DNA of 64,000 nucleotides from Spartinivicinus marinus (GCF_026309355.1 NZ_JAPJZK010000001.1:2872501-2936500); one strand, 5' to 3'. Shown: positions 37,602 to 46,976, counted from the stretch's first letter. A program made the numbers and translations. The notes: generated by a model not told the origin, from the sequence alone.

Positions 37602-37811
37602 ATGGATCATCACTTATTTCAGCAGCTTGCAAATAAAATTGAACAGTTGGTCGCCTTGTGCGAACAATTAAAACAGGAAAATGCTCAGCTTCGTGCCAAT
37701 GAACAGCAGTGGCGTGAAGAGCGGGTATATTTGATAGAAAAAAATGAAATTGCCCGCACTAAGGTTGAGGCGATGATCACTCGGTTAAGAACGCTGGAAC
37801 AAGAATCATGA
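37602..37811 (+). CDS. ZapB-like coiled-coil protein (TIGR02449 family)
   Basis: A 69-residue protein that is almost all coiled coil: LANKIEQLVALCEQLKQENA then QLRANEQQWREERVYLIEKN. This short family always lies before zapA in Pseudomonas-type genomes. A division-related role is inferred from context. Its stop overlaps the zapA start by four bases (ATGA), so translation is coupled. Confidence 0.88.
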   Translation: MDHHLFQQLANKIEQLVALCEQLKQENAQLRANEQQWREERVYLIEKNEIARTKVEAMITRLRTLEQES

Positions 37812-38128
37812 GTGACACAACAACACAAACAGCAACAGTTAATATTTTAGATAAAGGGTATCGGGTAAGTTGTAAACCTGAAGAGCAGCGTGCTCTGGTT
37901 GATGCAGCCCAGTACCTAGATAACAAAATGCGAGAGATTCGGGAAAGAGGTGCTGTGGTTGGATTGGAGCGGATTGCTGTCATGGCAGCATTGAATATTG
38001 CTCATGAACTATTACAGCTAGCCCAGCAGCGGCAGCTAGCAGAAGAAGATACCCAAGCACAGTTGCAGTCCTTGCTGGATAAAGTCGAACAAGTATTAAC
38101 AGATGGTGATACGCCTGCTTTTGATTAG
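37808..38128 (+). CDS. zapA: Cell division protein ZapA
   Basis: A 106-residue protein. N-terminal head with TVNILDKGYRVSC and EEQRALVDAAQYLDNKMREI, followed by a coiled coil. ZapA binds and bundles FtsZ filaments at the division site. Overlaps the upstream ZapB-like gene; 6S RNA follows directly, the order typical of gammaproteobacteria. Confidence 0.93.
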   Translation: MSDTTTQTATVNILDKGYRVSCKPEEQRALVDAAQYLDNKMREIRERGAVVGLERIAVMAALNIAHELLQLAQQRQLAEEDTQAQLQSLLDKVEQVLTDGDTPAFD

Positions 38129-38148
38129 AAATTTTCATAAAAAAAGGG

Positions 38149-38182
38149 GCGACAATCTAACTCAAATCGATATAATGAAATC
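38149..38182 (+). promoter_or_regulatory. Promoter of 6S RNA
   Basis: A consensus -10 box TATAAT at 38171-38176 and a -35-like GCGACA at 38149-38154 with a 16-bp spacer predict a start near 38183, where the conserved 6S RNA sequence begins. Confidence 0.65.
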
Positions 38183-38368
38183 AAGCTCCCTGCTCTGTTG
38201 GCCAGTCATGAATGTCCCTGAGCCGATAATTTAGGAACTGGAGGCTCCTTGCAGGTGTCGGCGTGCAAGTCCGCTATAGGCGGAAAGCCCAAAACATCTC
38301 AGCAGCCACCACCTTGAACCTAGGGTTCAAGGGCCCAATTGACAGCGGCGGATTGGGGGGCGGTTTTA
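38183..38368 (+). ncRNA. ssrS: 6S RNA
   Basis: About 186 nucleotides between zapA and ygfA. Conserved blocks seen: GTCCCTGAGCCGATAATTT on the left arm and CACCTTGAACC then AGGGTTCAAGGG on the right arm, both hallmarks of gammaproteobacterial 6S RNA. The two ends can pair (CUCCC with GGGGG). 6S RNA mimics an open promoter and holds the sigma-70 polymerase in stationary phase. Exact ends are estimates from the promoter and the pairing. Confidence 0.92.
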
Positions 38369-38492
38369 ACTCCAGTAGTTTATCCTCCACTAACAACACC
38401 GGCTAATAATAACTAAAAACCAGACAACAGATAAAGAAATCCTGGTGCTAGATTGTAATCAGCTAGAGGACTCATCAGACGTCCAAAACCCT

Positions 38493-39080
38493 ATGTCACG
38501 AACACAGTTGAGAGCTCAGTTGCGTCAAGCTCGTCAGGCACTTACTTTTCAGCAACAACAGTTAGCTAGCCAGCGACTACTTAAAGTTTTATTAAATAGA
38601 CCAGAATTTCTGAAGGCTAAACATATAGCAGTATATTTAGCGAATGATGGTGAAATTAATCCCCTGAAAATAATTGAAGCAGCTTGGGAAATGAATAAAC
38701 ACTGTTATTTACCCGTGTTGCATCCTATTTATCATAATCGATTGTGGTTTCTTCGTTATAGGCCGAAGACAAAACTAGCACCTAACCGCTTTAATATATT
38801 GGAACCAACTGTACGAACTGAGCGTCTAAAGTCTGCTTGGGCGATGGACTTAGTATTGTTGCCGTTGGTAGGCTTTGATCAATATGGAGGCCGTTTAGGA
38901 ATGGGGGGAGGTTTTTATGACAGAACCTTTGAATTTATTGTGAAAAATCCATTGAAGCCTCGCCCTAATTTGGTAGGTTTGGCCCATGAGTGCCAACAAG
39001 TGGATAAACTACCCACTGCTAGCTGGGATATTCCGCTGGCAGGAATTGCCAGCGATAGTAATTACTATATAGCTAGGTAA
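38493..39080 (+). CDS. ygfA: 5-formyltetrahydrofolate cyclo-ligase
   Basis: A 195-residue enzyme that converts 5-formyltetrahydrofolate to 5,10-methenyltetrahydrofolate using ATP. The N-terminal LRAQLRQARQAL and the C-terminal active-site loop RLGMGGGFYDRTF are diagnostic. The ATG at 38493 gives the usual length; a GTG at 38445 in frame would add 16 residues, and neither has a clean ribosome site. Position after 6S RNA is the standard ssrS-ygfA arrangement. Confidence 0.92.
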   Translation: MSRTQLRAQLRQARQALTFQQQQLASQRLLKVLLNRPEFLKAKHIAVYLANDGEINPLKIIEAAWEMNKHCYLPVLHPIYHNRLWFLRYRPKTKLAPNRFNILEPTVRTERLKSAWAMDLVLLPLVGFDQYGGRLGMGGGFYDRTFEFIVKNPLKPRPNLVGLAHECQQVDKLPTASWDIPLAGIASDSNYYIAR

Positions 39081-39191
39081 GGTATGGCTAGCAGGCAAGT
39101 GTACCACTAGACAACAATGTAGTGGTGTCGGAGTGCTAAATGACTTGCTAGTAAGCAATTATGTACTCTGGATTTATTTGAGTATACCTAT

Positions 39192-39374
39192 TTATAGTGT
39201 GCGTTGTGTTTTGGTGTTTGATTGGTTTACTGTTGGTGTAGCATTATTTGTAACGGTGGCGAGCTCAGCTGAACTTTTTGACAAAGTCATTTGAGCAAAA
39301 CCTGTGGTTAGCACCCCCAAGCCAAAAATAAAAACTAACACCAGCATAAAATCAGGTTTGTTTTTTTGTGTCAT
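39192..39374 (-). CDS. Small single-span membrane protein
   Basis: A 60-residue protein from the ATG at 39374, chosen because AGGG lies nine bases upstream. One membrane segment (FMLVLVFIFGLGVLTTGFA) is followed by a Ser/Thr/Asn-rich tail. I do not recognise it. A real small gene is plausible, but the evidence is only the ribosome site and the hydrophobic profile. Confidence 0.45.
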   Translation of the reverse strand: MTQKNKPDFMLVLVFIFGLGVLTTGFAQMTLSKSSAELATVTNNATPTVNQSNTKTQRTL

Positions 39375-39824
39375 TTCCACTAACCCTGCTGGTTTTTCAG
39401 TTAATTACTAAATTTCCCCAAGTGGTCTTTGCAGTATGCAAGACAGTCACAAGCTCTTTTATTGCCACACTGAGACTTTTAATCTTTCTCAGCGGTGTTA
39501 CTACACACGTTCTAGTAAACTGTGGTGAGCAAATTGCTACTTGTTTTGTGGTCCATGTATGTAACAATTGTCTATGTAGCAAATTTATCGCTTATTTGTA
39601 TTAGTTGTTTGCTAGTCACCAATGGCCTGAGTTACTAAGTACTTTGACTACGAAGTACATTGATCTCTAAGTAAGTCACTGACTAAGTACTTCACATGTG
39701 CCGTATGAGCATTGTGGTTTAATTGTACTCATTAGTTAATTGAATGAACGTGACTATAGCCACAGTTTAAAATATGTGTGAAGTAAAACCAATTAGCATA
39801 TAAAACGCAAGGAATATTTCTTAC
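39375..39824. other. Intergenic region of 450 bases with AAGTAC repeats
   Basis: No convincing gene. Between 39631 and 39698 the motif AAGTAC recurs: CTAAGTACTTTG, CGAAGTACATTG, CTAAGTAAGTC and CTAAGTACTTCAC. AAGTACTT is self-complementary. I see no further structure; the hydrophobic ORF on the plus strand here lacks a ribosome site. Confidence 0.5.
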
Positions 39825-40295
39825 ATGCCAAATTACTGGTTAATGAAGTCTGAACCCGGTGTTTTCAGTATAGACGATCTTGCCAATTGCCCTAATCAAA
39901 CAGAGCACTGGGATGGGGTAAGAAATTATCAGGCGAGAAATATGATGCGTGATCAAATGCACAAAGGGGATTTGGTGTTTTTTTATCACTCCAGTTGCAA
40001 AAACACTGGAATTGCAGGAATAGCGAAAGTCGTCAAAGAAGCTTACCCAGATCATACGGCACTTGATCCGGACTCCGCTTATTTTGACCCAAAAAGTACA
40101 GTCGATAATCCTCGCTGGTTTATGGTAGATATCCGGTTTGTAGAAAAGTTCACACACTTGGTTTCGTTGCAGCACTTAAAGGAAAATCCTCTGTTAAAGG
40201 ATTTACCACTTGTACAAAGAGGTAGTCGCTTATCAATCATGCCAGTAGCTGAAAAACAGTGGAATGAAATTTTAGCTATGGTGCCTGGTCGGTGA
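39825..40295 (+). CDS. EVE domain-containing protein
   Basis: A 156-residue protein consisting of one EVE domain (PUA-like fold). Diagnostic parts: YWLMKSEPGVFSIDDL at the N-terminus, HWDGVRNYQARNMMRD, and GDLVFFYHSS followed by GIAGIAKVV. EVE proteins bind modified bases in nucleic acids; small stand-alone ones are common in gammaproteobacteria. Length is standard. Confidence 0.93.
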   Translation: MPNYWLMKSEPGVFSIDDLANCPNQTEHWDGVRNYQARNMMRDQMHKGDLVFFYHSSCKNTGIAGIAKVVKEAYPDHTALDPDSAYFDPKSTVDNPRWFMVDIRFVEKFTHLVSLQHLKENPLLKDLPLVQRGSRLSIMPVAEKQWNEILAMVPGR

Positions 40296-40524
40296 GTTTA
40301 ATAAAGTAATAACTGTTTCACTGGTGACATTGGTTTTTCTTGGTACCAGTCCACAATGACTACAAAAAAGTACCTTGCCAGAAAATAAATGACTTTGAAG
40401 ACGTTTACCAGTTTTATGCATATAACATGAGTTCGCCAATCAGTTGATTAATAGTAAAATAGTGGATAACAAGCCTGTATATTAAGCTCTAGCCAACTAA
40501 ATCGGTTGTGACTATGCTTGAAAT

Positions 40525-42972
40525 ATGGAGCAGGAAAGGGCAGCTGTGTTATCCCCTACAACAGAATCGAGTTTAGTTAAGTGGATTAATGTTGGTGGTG
40601 GCTTATTAGTATCCCTCATCAGCGTTTATCTTTTTGTATCTGAAATTTCTCAACCTGTGGCTATCAGTTTGATGTTACTAGGGATAGGTATGGTAGCCCG
40701 TCTCCATAATGCCTGGCTGGCAATTGGCATCGCTTGTGTGGCTATTGTTTCTGCATTGTTCTCGCTATTTGAAGGCATTTCTATTCAACAGTTTTATGTT
40801 GAGAATGAGCTATTAACATTGGATGGGGATGATCATGAGGTTATAGCGATACCTGGCAGTGTCACGGTTAGCCTGGTGTGTGCAGCGTTATGCCTAATCA
40901 AACCAGATAAACTACCTCTTTTTAGCAACTCACACTTATATAAATGTGGTTTGGCTGCTATACCCTTAATTTTTGGTGCATCAGGGCTAATCGCGATGGC
41001 GCTAAAGCTGCCAGATAGCTATGGTTTTGCTCAAATTCTAAGCTTCAGTCTGCTGATCAATATTGCTCTAATAACAATAGGACTGTGCTTACTGGCAGCC
41101 TTCACCAACTGGCAGGCTACCGTTCAGGATAAAATACCGCAGTGGATTGCTGGTTATTTGGCGATTGTGCTGGTCATTATCTCAACGTTATTTGCCTTAA
41201 TCATGGAGAAAAAAGATTTACGGTTTTTAACGCATCATGCACAACATACTGCACAGCAGTTGGGGAATGGAATATCGTCTATTTTGAATACTCAACGCAA
41301 AGCTGTTGAGCGAATGGCTGCCCGCTGGTCACACCAGGGTGATATGGATAAGACGACCTGGATGGCTGATGCAAATCAACTGCTGAAGGATTTCCCAGAG
41401 TTTCAAGCGATAGAATGGATGGACTCCGATTACCAAATTCGTTGGTTGGTCCCTTATGAAGGCAATGAACAGGCATTGAATTTTCGAGTGCCCGCTGATA
41501 ATCCGGCCGTAGTGCATTTACGTCGCGCCTTTAGCAGTAAAACCAGTGTGATTACTCAAGTTATTCAGTTGAAACAGGGAGGGGAGGGTTTTATTAATTA
41601 TACGCCTATCTTTGATTTAACTGGCCGCTTTCATGGCTATATTGTGGCAGTATTTCGGGTTAAAGCATTAGTTGAAAGTATCACTCAGCTGCCTATTTAT
41701 AAGGGATTTTATTTTGAGATTAGAGAAAGGAATAAGGTTATTTATTTCTCATCTACTGTGCTAAAACCCAGCGGCTTTTTTGGTAAACCAGCAGCTGAAC
41801 ATACGATTAACCCTAATCAGCACTCTCCTTGGGTTGTACAAGCGTACCCTAGTGCAGAACTGGTAAGCCGCAGTCGATCATTGCTTCCAACCGTTGTGTT
41901 ATTTTCAGGCTTTATTTTTACCATGATGATTTGCACCAGCATCGTGCTATTGCGTCGCTCTTATTTAGATGACCGTACGGCTGAGCAAGCGATTAGCAGT
42001 TTAAAGGAGGAAGTTGCAAGGAGCAATGAAACAGAAAAAACACTCAAGGAAAGTAATACTCAGCTTGAACTGTTTTTTGATCTGATTAATCAGTCGCGTG
42101 ATGCACTGATGGTGGTAGACCCTGAAACAAGAGACCTGCTTTATTATAATACGTCCACTTATGCTTCATTAGGTTATACAGAAGAAGAGTTTGTTGCAGC
42201 ACTCGAGGAAGGAACGCTTATTGCTGAAAAAATGGACCGAGTAATAAAGAAAGCGATGAGCTCTCGACGAAAACTCACCTCAAATATCTATCAAATGGAA
42301 GTAATAAAAAAAGATGGCGGCGCTTTACAGGTAGAAATAACAACTCGCATGGTTAACCATCATCATAAAAAATACTTAATAATTGTGGCTCATGATGTCA
42401 CTGCAAATAAAGAGATGGAGCAACGCTTAATTAATTTAGCCACTCGGGACTCGTTAACCGGACTATTTAATCGCAAGCATTTTGATAATTGTCTTGAGGA
42501 GGAGTGGAGCCGAGCCATTCGACAAAATGAACCTATTGCTCTCATGATGACAGATTTAGATAGATTTAAAAAATATAATGACAGCCAAGGGCATCAGCAA
42601 GGAGATATTTGTTTGAAGGATATTGCGAGTATTCTTAAGCGTTCAATTACTCGTAGTACTGATTTACTGGCTCGATATGGTGGCGGTGAGTTTGCCGCAA
42701 TTTTGCCTGAAACTGATTTACGAGGCGCTCAGGAAATTGCGCGCCGAATTCATCATAATATTGGGGATGCTTACATTAGCCATCCCCTTTCAGATGTTTC
42801 GACCTATATTACCTTAAGCATTGGTTTAGCATCTTGTACCCCGCAACCAGGTAGCAGTAGTCACGAATTATTGAGACAAGCAGAAGCAGCGCTTATGCAG
42901 GCTAAAAAGCAAGGACGTAATCGCACCTGCTCGCACCAGGATGAAAAACCACCACTAACCCTTACTCGCTAA
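40525..42972 (+). CDS. CHASE-PAS-GGDEF membrane protein with altered active site (GGGEF)
   Basis: An 815-residue protein. About residues 15-225 hold several membrane helices; a CHASE-type periplasmic sensor follows (about 235-430), then a membrane segment near 450-475, a PAS domain (about 515-640) and a GGDEF domain (about 655-810). The GGDEF signature is RYGGGEF at 717-723: the third residue is Gly721 (GGT at 42685-42687) instead of Asp/Glu. The inhibitory site RSTD lies five residues before GGGEF and the metal-site stretch TDLDRFKKYND is normal. It is probably a diguanylate cyclase homologue with reduced or lost activity, or a c-di-GMP or GTP sensor through the I-site. Confidence 0.88.
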   Translation: MEQERAAVLSPTTESSLVKWINVGGGLLVSLISVYLFVSEISQPVAISLMLLGIGMVARLHNAWLAIGIACVAIVSALFSLFEGISIQQFYVENELLTLDGDDHEVIAIPGSVTVSLVCAALCLIKPDKLPLFSNSHLYKCGLAAIPLIFGASGLIAMALKLPDSYGFAQILSFSLLINIALITIGLCLLAAFTNWQATVQDKIPQWIAGYLAIVLVIISTLFALIMEKKDLRFLTHHAQHTAQQLGNGISSILNTQRKAVERMAARWSHQGDMDKTTWMADANQLLKDFPEFQAIEWMDSDYQIRWLVPYEGNEQALNFRVPADNPAVVHLRRAFSSKTSVITQVIQLKQGGEGFINYTPIFDLTGRFHGYIVAVFRVKALVESITQLPIYKGFYFEIRERNKVIYFSSTVLKPSGFFGKPAAEHTINPNQHSPWVVQAYPSAELVSRSRSLLPTVVLFSGFIFTMMICTSIVLLRRSYLDDRTAEQAISSLKEEVARSNETEKTLKESNTQLELFFDLINQSRDALMVVDPETRDLLYYNTSTYASLGYTEEEFVAALEEGTLIAEKMDRVIKKAMSSRRKLTSNIYQMEVIKKDGGALQVEITTRMVNHHHKKYLIIVAHDVTANKEMEQRLINLATRDSLTGLFNRKHFDNCLEEEWSRAIRQNEPIALMMTDLDRFKKYNDSQGHQQGDICLKDIASILKRSITRSTDLLARYGGGEFAAILPETDLRGAQEIARRIHHNIGDAYISHPLSDVSTYITLSIGLASCTPQPGSSSHELLRQAEAALMQAKKQGRNRTCSHQDEKPPLTLTR

Positions 42973-43011
42973 TAGTCCATAAAAATCTTCACTTTTAACT
43001 ATCTATAAAAA

Positions 43012-44532
43012 CTACTGATTTGATAAAAACAGCTGATAAGCAGGGTTTTCAGATTCTTCCCAGTAGTGATAGCCAATATCAGTTAAAAACGCAGGCACTT
43101 TTTCGCGGTCATTGCTGGGTACTTGCAGACCAACCACTACCCTGCCATAAGCAGCTCCATGGTTGCGGTAATGGAACATGGAAATATTCCAGCGTTGCCC
43201 TAGCTTGTTTAAAAAGTTAAGTAGTGCGCCAGGCCGCTCAGGAAACTCAAATCGATAAACTACTTCGTCTTTTACGGCTTCTGCATGGCCGCCAACCATA
43301 TGACGAATATGTAGTTTTGCCATTTCATTATCACTTAAATCAACAACAGGGTAGCCTGCATCCTGCAACTGTTGAACGAGCTGCTCTTTGGTATCAGTAT
43401 CGGGCTTGGTTTGCACGCCAACAAAAATATGTGCCTGTTTATTATCGTAATAGCGATAGTTAAATTCAGTGATATTTCGCTTGCCTAAGGTTTGGCAAAA
43501 CGTTTTGAAACTACCGGGTTTTTCTGGAATTGTTACTGCAATGATTGCTTCACGGCGCTCTCCTAGTTCTGCACGCTCAGAGATATAGCGTAGCCGATCA
43601 AAGTTAACATTGGCACCGCTATCAATAGCTAATAAGGTTTGCCCGTTAATTTGTTTGCGTTCTACATACTTTTTAATGCCTGCAATACCTAGAGCACCAG
43701 CAGGTTCCGTGATCGAACGGGTATCATCGTAGATGTCTTTAATTGCGGCACAGATTTCGTCAGCAGTCACCGTAATCACTTCATCAACGTAATGCTTACA
43801 TACTTCAAATGTTTCCTGCCCGATTTGAGCAACTGCAACACCATCAGCAAAAATACCCACTTGAGGTAAAACAACTCTTTCCCCAGCTTCCAGAGCAGCT
43901 TTAAGACAAGCAGACTCTTCATACTCCACCCCAATAATTTGGGTTTCTGGGCGCAAATATTTTACATAAGCAGCAATACCTGCAATTAAACCACCACCAC
44001 CAACAGGTACAAAGATGGCGTCAATTGGCCCGGAATGCTGGCGGAGGATTTCCATACCAATAGTGCCTTGGCCAGCAATGGTATCGATATCATCATAAGG
44101 ATGAATATAAACGTAACCATGCTTCTCCACTAACTGCATGGAGTAAGCTAAAGCTTGATCAAATGCATCACCATGAAGAATAACATCTGCCCCCCGAGAC
44201 TTTACGGCTTTTACTTTAATTTCGGGGGTGGTTTGTGGCATTACAATGACTGCTTTAATACCAAGCCGCTGTGCAGCTAAGGCTAACCCTTGAGCGTGAT
44301 TACCCGCAGATGCAGCAATAACTCCTCGTTGCTGTTCGGCTTTGGTGAGTTGTACAACTCGGTTATAGGCACCACGAATTTTAAATGAAAATACCGGCTG
44401 TAAATCTTCTCGCTTAATTAAAATTGAGTTTCGCAGTCTTTCAGATAAAAAGGTGGCATGATCTAGCGGAGTTTCTACTGCTATATCATAAACAGGGGCT
44501 TCGAGAATTTTTTTTACATACGGTTGAAGCAT
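43012..44532 (-). CDS. ilvA: Threonine ammonia-lyase, biosynthetic
   Basis: A 506-residue PLP enzyme. Lys51 in FSFKIRGAYN binds PLP, and VPVGGGGLIAGIAAY is the phosphate loop. Two ACT-like regulatory domains follow in the C-terminal third (EKPGSFKTFCQTLG and ERPGALLNFLNKLG), as in isoleucine-sensitive IlvA. It makes 2-oxobutanoate from threonine, the first step to isoleucine. A repeat element separates it from the divergent rpiA gene. Confidence 0.95.
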   Translation of the reverse strand: MLQPYVKKILEAPVYDIAVETPLDHATFLSERLRNSILIKREDLQPVFSFKIRGAYNRVVQLTKAEQQRGVIAASAGNHAQGLALAAQRLGIKAVIVMPQTTPEIKVKAVKSRGADVILHGDAFDQALAYSMQLVEKHGYVYIHPYDDIDTIAGQGTIGMEILRQHSGPIDAIFVPVGGGGLIAGIAAYVKYLRPETQIIGVEYEESACLKAALEAGERVVLPQVGIFADGVAVAQIGQETFEVCKHYVDEVITVTADEICAAIKDIYDDTRSITEPAGALGIAGIKKYVERKQINGQTLLAIDSGANVNFDRLRYISERAELGERREAIIAVTIPEKPGSFKTFCQTLGKRNITEFNYRYYDNKQAHIFVGVQTKPDTDTKEQLVQQLQDAGYPVVDLSDNEMAKLHIRHMVGGHAEAVKDEVVYRFEFPERPGALLNFLNKLGQRWNISMFHYRNHGAAYGRVVVGLQVPSNDREKVPAFLTDIGYHYWEESENPAYQLFLSNQ

Positions 44533-44577
44533 AATAATAACTAAGACACTGATTTAAACTATATGGAATTGAATTTG

Positions 44578-44704
44578 TATATCCTTCGCGAATGATTTTT
44601 AGGGTTTGTTGTCGTCGCTCTTCACCCCAATCATTTATTTTGTATAAACTCATGGGGCTTTATCGCTCGACGGCCGCCCCTAAAAACCATTCACTTTGGC
44701 TATA
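44578..44704. repeat. Intergenic inverted-terminus element, short form (copy D)
   Basis: 127 bp from TATATCC to GGCTATA. Left end CTTCGCGAATGATTTTTAGG and right end CCTAAAAACCATTC are inverted. The interior GTTTGTTGTCGTCGCTCTTC and the GGGGCTTTATCGCTCGACGG block can pair with each other, so the whole element can fold. It occupies most of the 318-base gap between divergent ilvA and rpiA. Confidence 0.82.
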
Positions 44705-44850
44705 TATTATATTGGCGCAAATGGTGCCAAATAATTATAAACTCAGCATTTCACACTGTTTGAGCTAAGAATACAAGAGTAGCCTGGAAATCCTGATTAT
44801 TTGTAGGATAATGTGCTAACTGATTAATCTCCTCCCAGGAACACACACTC

Positions 44851-45525
44851 ATGAACCAAGATGAATTAAAGCAGGCTGTAGCACAAACTGCCCTTGAGCA
44901 GATTGTTGACCAATTGGAAGAAGACAGTATCGTTGGAGTTGGCACTGGCTCAACGGCCAATTACTTTATTGATGCATTGGCTGCTTATAAAGATCGCTTT
45001 GATGGTGCTGTAGCTAGCTCCCAAGCAAGTGCAGAGCGTTTAAAAGGGCATGGTATTCCTGTTTATGACCTGAATGTGGTCAGCGAAATCAAGTGGTATA
45101 TCGACGGGGCGGATGAGGCTAATGAGCACCTGCACTTAATTAAGGGAGGTGGTGCAGCGCTGACTCGTGAAAAAATTGTAGCCGCTGTGGCTGAGCAGTT
45201 TATTTGTATTGCAGATGAGTCAAAACTGGTAGGTAAGTTGGGCGCTTTTCCTTTACCGGTTGAGGTAATACCAATGGCTCGCAGTTATGTAGCACGAGAG
45301 CTGGTTAAGTTAGGTGGTGACCCTGTTTATCGAGACGGCACTGTCACAGATAATGGCAACATCATCTTGGATGTATGGAACCTAGATATTGGCTCTGCCG
45401 TTCAGCTAGAAGAAGCCATTAACCAAATTGTTGGTGTGGTAACTAATGGTCTATTTGCCAGACGTCCTGCTGACATCCTATTACTTGGCACCCAAGAAGG
45501 GGTTAAAACCTTAAAAGCGAAATAA
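44851..45525 (+). CDS. rpiA: Ribose-5-phosphate isomerase A
   Basis: A 224-residue enzyme of the RpiA family. Phosphate loop [13 protein letters not shown], active-site segment [20 protein letters not shown] (with the catalytic Asp and Glu) and TREKIVA are all present. It interconverts ribose 5-phosphate and ribulose 5-phosphate. AGGA precedes the ATG. Divergent from ilvA, the usual neighbour arrangement in gammaproteobacteria. Confidence 0.95.
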   Translation: MNQDELKQAVAQTALEQIVDQLEEDSIVGVGTGSTANYFIDALAAYKDRFDGAVASSQASAERLKGHGIPVYDLNVVSEIKWYIDGADEANEHLHLIKGGGAALTREKIVAAVAEQFICIADESKLVGKLGAFPLPVEVIPMARSYVARELVKLGGDPVYRDGTVTDNGNIILDVWNLDIGSAVQLEEAINQIVGVVTNGLFARRPADILLLGTQEGVKTLKAK

Positions 45526-45632
45526 TATCTAGGGGCACCTCTAATCATTGTTTGCTGTCTCTGGCCTTCTGGTAAATTCGCAATCAAGGGGTTGGTTTGA
45601 AGGCATGCTGATGGCCTGCCGAAAATCAGCCC

Positions 45633-46547
45633 TTAAGTGCTAGGCTCGCTTTGTTGGTCTAGCGCTATTTCAGTAAATAACCAGTTTTTAAACGCCTCTA
45701 TTTGTTGCTGAAATCGCTGCTCGAAAGAGTGAACCAAAAAATAACCAATACCATTTTCAAGCGACTCATCGAAAGGTTTTACTAGATAACCTAATTCAAG
45801 CTCTTCCTGCACCATGGTTAAGTCAACCATCGCAACGCCATGACCTCGTACAGCTGCACTAATAGCTAGTTCCATAGCATCAAACACTAAGCCACTATCG
45901 GTATCAATATTATTAACATGGTTGGCGTTTAACCAGTTTTTCCAGTCTGTTTTGTCTCGGGTAGGATGAAGCAGATTAACTGTGCTAAGTCCACTGATAT
46001 TGCTTATTTCATGCTTTGCTAAAAAAGCAGGTGAACAAACAGGTGCCATGGTTTCTTTAAATAATGGAATAGCATGGTTTGGTACTTCAACGATAGCATC
46101 ATTCACAATAGCAGCCTGAAACTCATGCTGTACATCATAATGATGTTGCTCCCACATAGTAGTAAGAGATAGCTCGATATTGGGCTGAAGCTGCTGAAAC
46201 TTAGCCAGCCGGGGCAATAACCATTTAACAGAGAAAGTAGGAGGCACAACTACATTTAATCGATTGCGTGGTTGTAATAAATAGTCTGTTGTACGGCAAA
46301 TAGCGTCAAAGGATTCAGAAAGTGTTTGAAATAAGTCGTGACCAGAAGGCGTTAATTGCAATCCCCTGGAAGTACGTTTAAATAGTTGGCAGTTGAAGAA
46401 GTCTTCCAGGGTTTTTACTTGGCGACTGATAGCGCCTTGGGTAACAAATAACTCAGTGGCTGCTTCAGTAAAGCTGCCATGACGCGCTGCGGCCTCGAAG
46501 GCACGCAAGGCTTTTAGGGGTGGTAAGTTTTTTCTTCGCCAAGACAT
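45633..46547 (-). CDS. LysR-type transcriptional regulator (GcvA-like)
   Basis: A 304-residue regulator. The helix-turn-helix lies in LKALRAFEAAARHGSFTEAA followed by ELFVTQGAISRQVKTLE, and the N-terminal wording NLPPLKALRAFEAAARHGSF is typical of the GcvA/AmpR branch. The C-terminal effector domain is complete. GcvA itself regulates the glycine cleavage genes, and gcvH is in this window but 16 kb away, so the name is not assigned. Regulated genes are unknown. Confidence 0.88.
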   Translation of the reverse strand: MSWRRKNLPPLKALRAFEAAARHGSFTEAATELFVTQGAISRQVKTLEDFFNCQLFKRTSRGLQLTPSGHDLFQTLSESFDAICRTTDYLLQPRNRLNVVVPPTFSVKWLLPRLAKFQQLQPNIELSLTTMWEQHHYDVQHEFQAAIVNDAIVEVPNHAIPLFKETMAPVCSPAFLAKHEISNISGLSTVNLLHPTRDKTDWKNWLNANHVNNIDTDSGLVFDAMELAISAAVRGHGVAMVDLTMVQEELELGYLVKPFDESLENGIGYFLVHSFEQRFQQQIEAFKNWLFTEIALDQQSEPST

Positions 46548-46651
46548 GTGTTTTTGTCATACCTACCATGAATTAATATCGTTTGATAGTTAATAAGAGA
46601 TAGTAATAAATTAATAAGCGTCCGTTGACGTTTGCTTGATCATAACCCGAG

Positions 46652-46943
46652 CCTAAATATTTCGCCAGATGTCAAAATATCTGGGTATTTGGGCTGATTG
46701 CGCCCTTTAAGTGGTTGTGTCCTTCAAGCGAGGGTCAGTGGTCCTAATCAGCACAGATACCAGCGCTCCGACTTAGCCAGGTACCCACACAACCGTTGGC
46801 CCAAACCTCTTGTAGTGTGCCTGGTCGCTGAAACCTATCCAGGTAGGTTGAAACTCTAGGTAGAGAATGTGCTGATGCCCTTATTAACTCCCATTAGGGT
46901 CTACCCTTTATATGCCTACTGTCCCCAGTAGGCTACTTTTATA
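46652..46943 (+). ncRNA. Candidate structured RNA upstream of the MATE gene
   Basis: This stretch is richer in GC than its surroundings and holds many long pairings. A strong hairpin (GCCTAAATA...CCAGAT/ATCTGG...TATTTGGGC) lies at about 46652-46694. GGTTGTGT (46713-46720) pairs with ACACAACC (46787-46794), and ATCAGCAC (46747-46754) pairs with GTGCTGAT (46869-46876); the two helices interleave and could form a pseudoknot. A terminator hairpin closes it. I do not recognise a known riboswitch class. A remnant of a transposable element is also possible. Confidence 0.4.
46914..46943 (+). terminator. Intrinsic terminator before the MATE gene
   Basis: Perfect eight-base arms GCCTACTG (46914-46921) and CAGTAGGC (46926-46933) around a four-base loop, then TACTTTTATA. 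It ends 34 bases before the MATE start codon, so it could terminate an sRNA or act as a switch. Confidence 0.65.
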
Positions 46944-46976
46944 TTGCCTTTCTTATATGAAGTGTTGTTAAGAAAT

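Noticed and set aside
39368-39604. Hydrophobic Cys-rich plus-strand ORF upstream of the EVE gene
   Set aside because: No ribosome site, atypical composition and overlap with the better supported small gene on the other strand.
44751-44960. Minus-strand ORF overlapping the rpiA start
   Set aside because: It lies opposite a well supported rpiA and has no recognisable domain.
46548-46943. GcvB sRNA divergent from a GcvA-like regulator
   Set aside because: The location is right, but the GcvB G/U-rich seed region (repeated GTTGTG-type stretch) is not seen.
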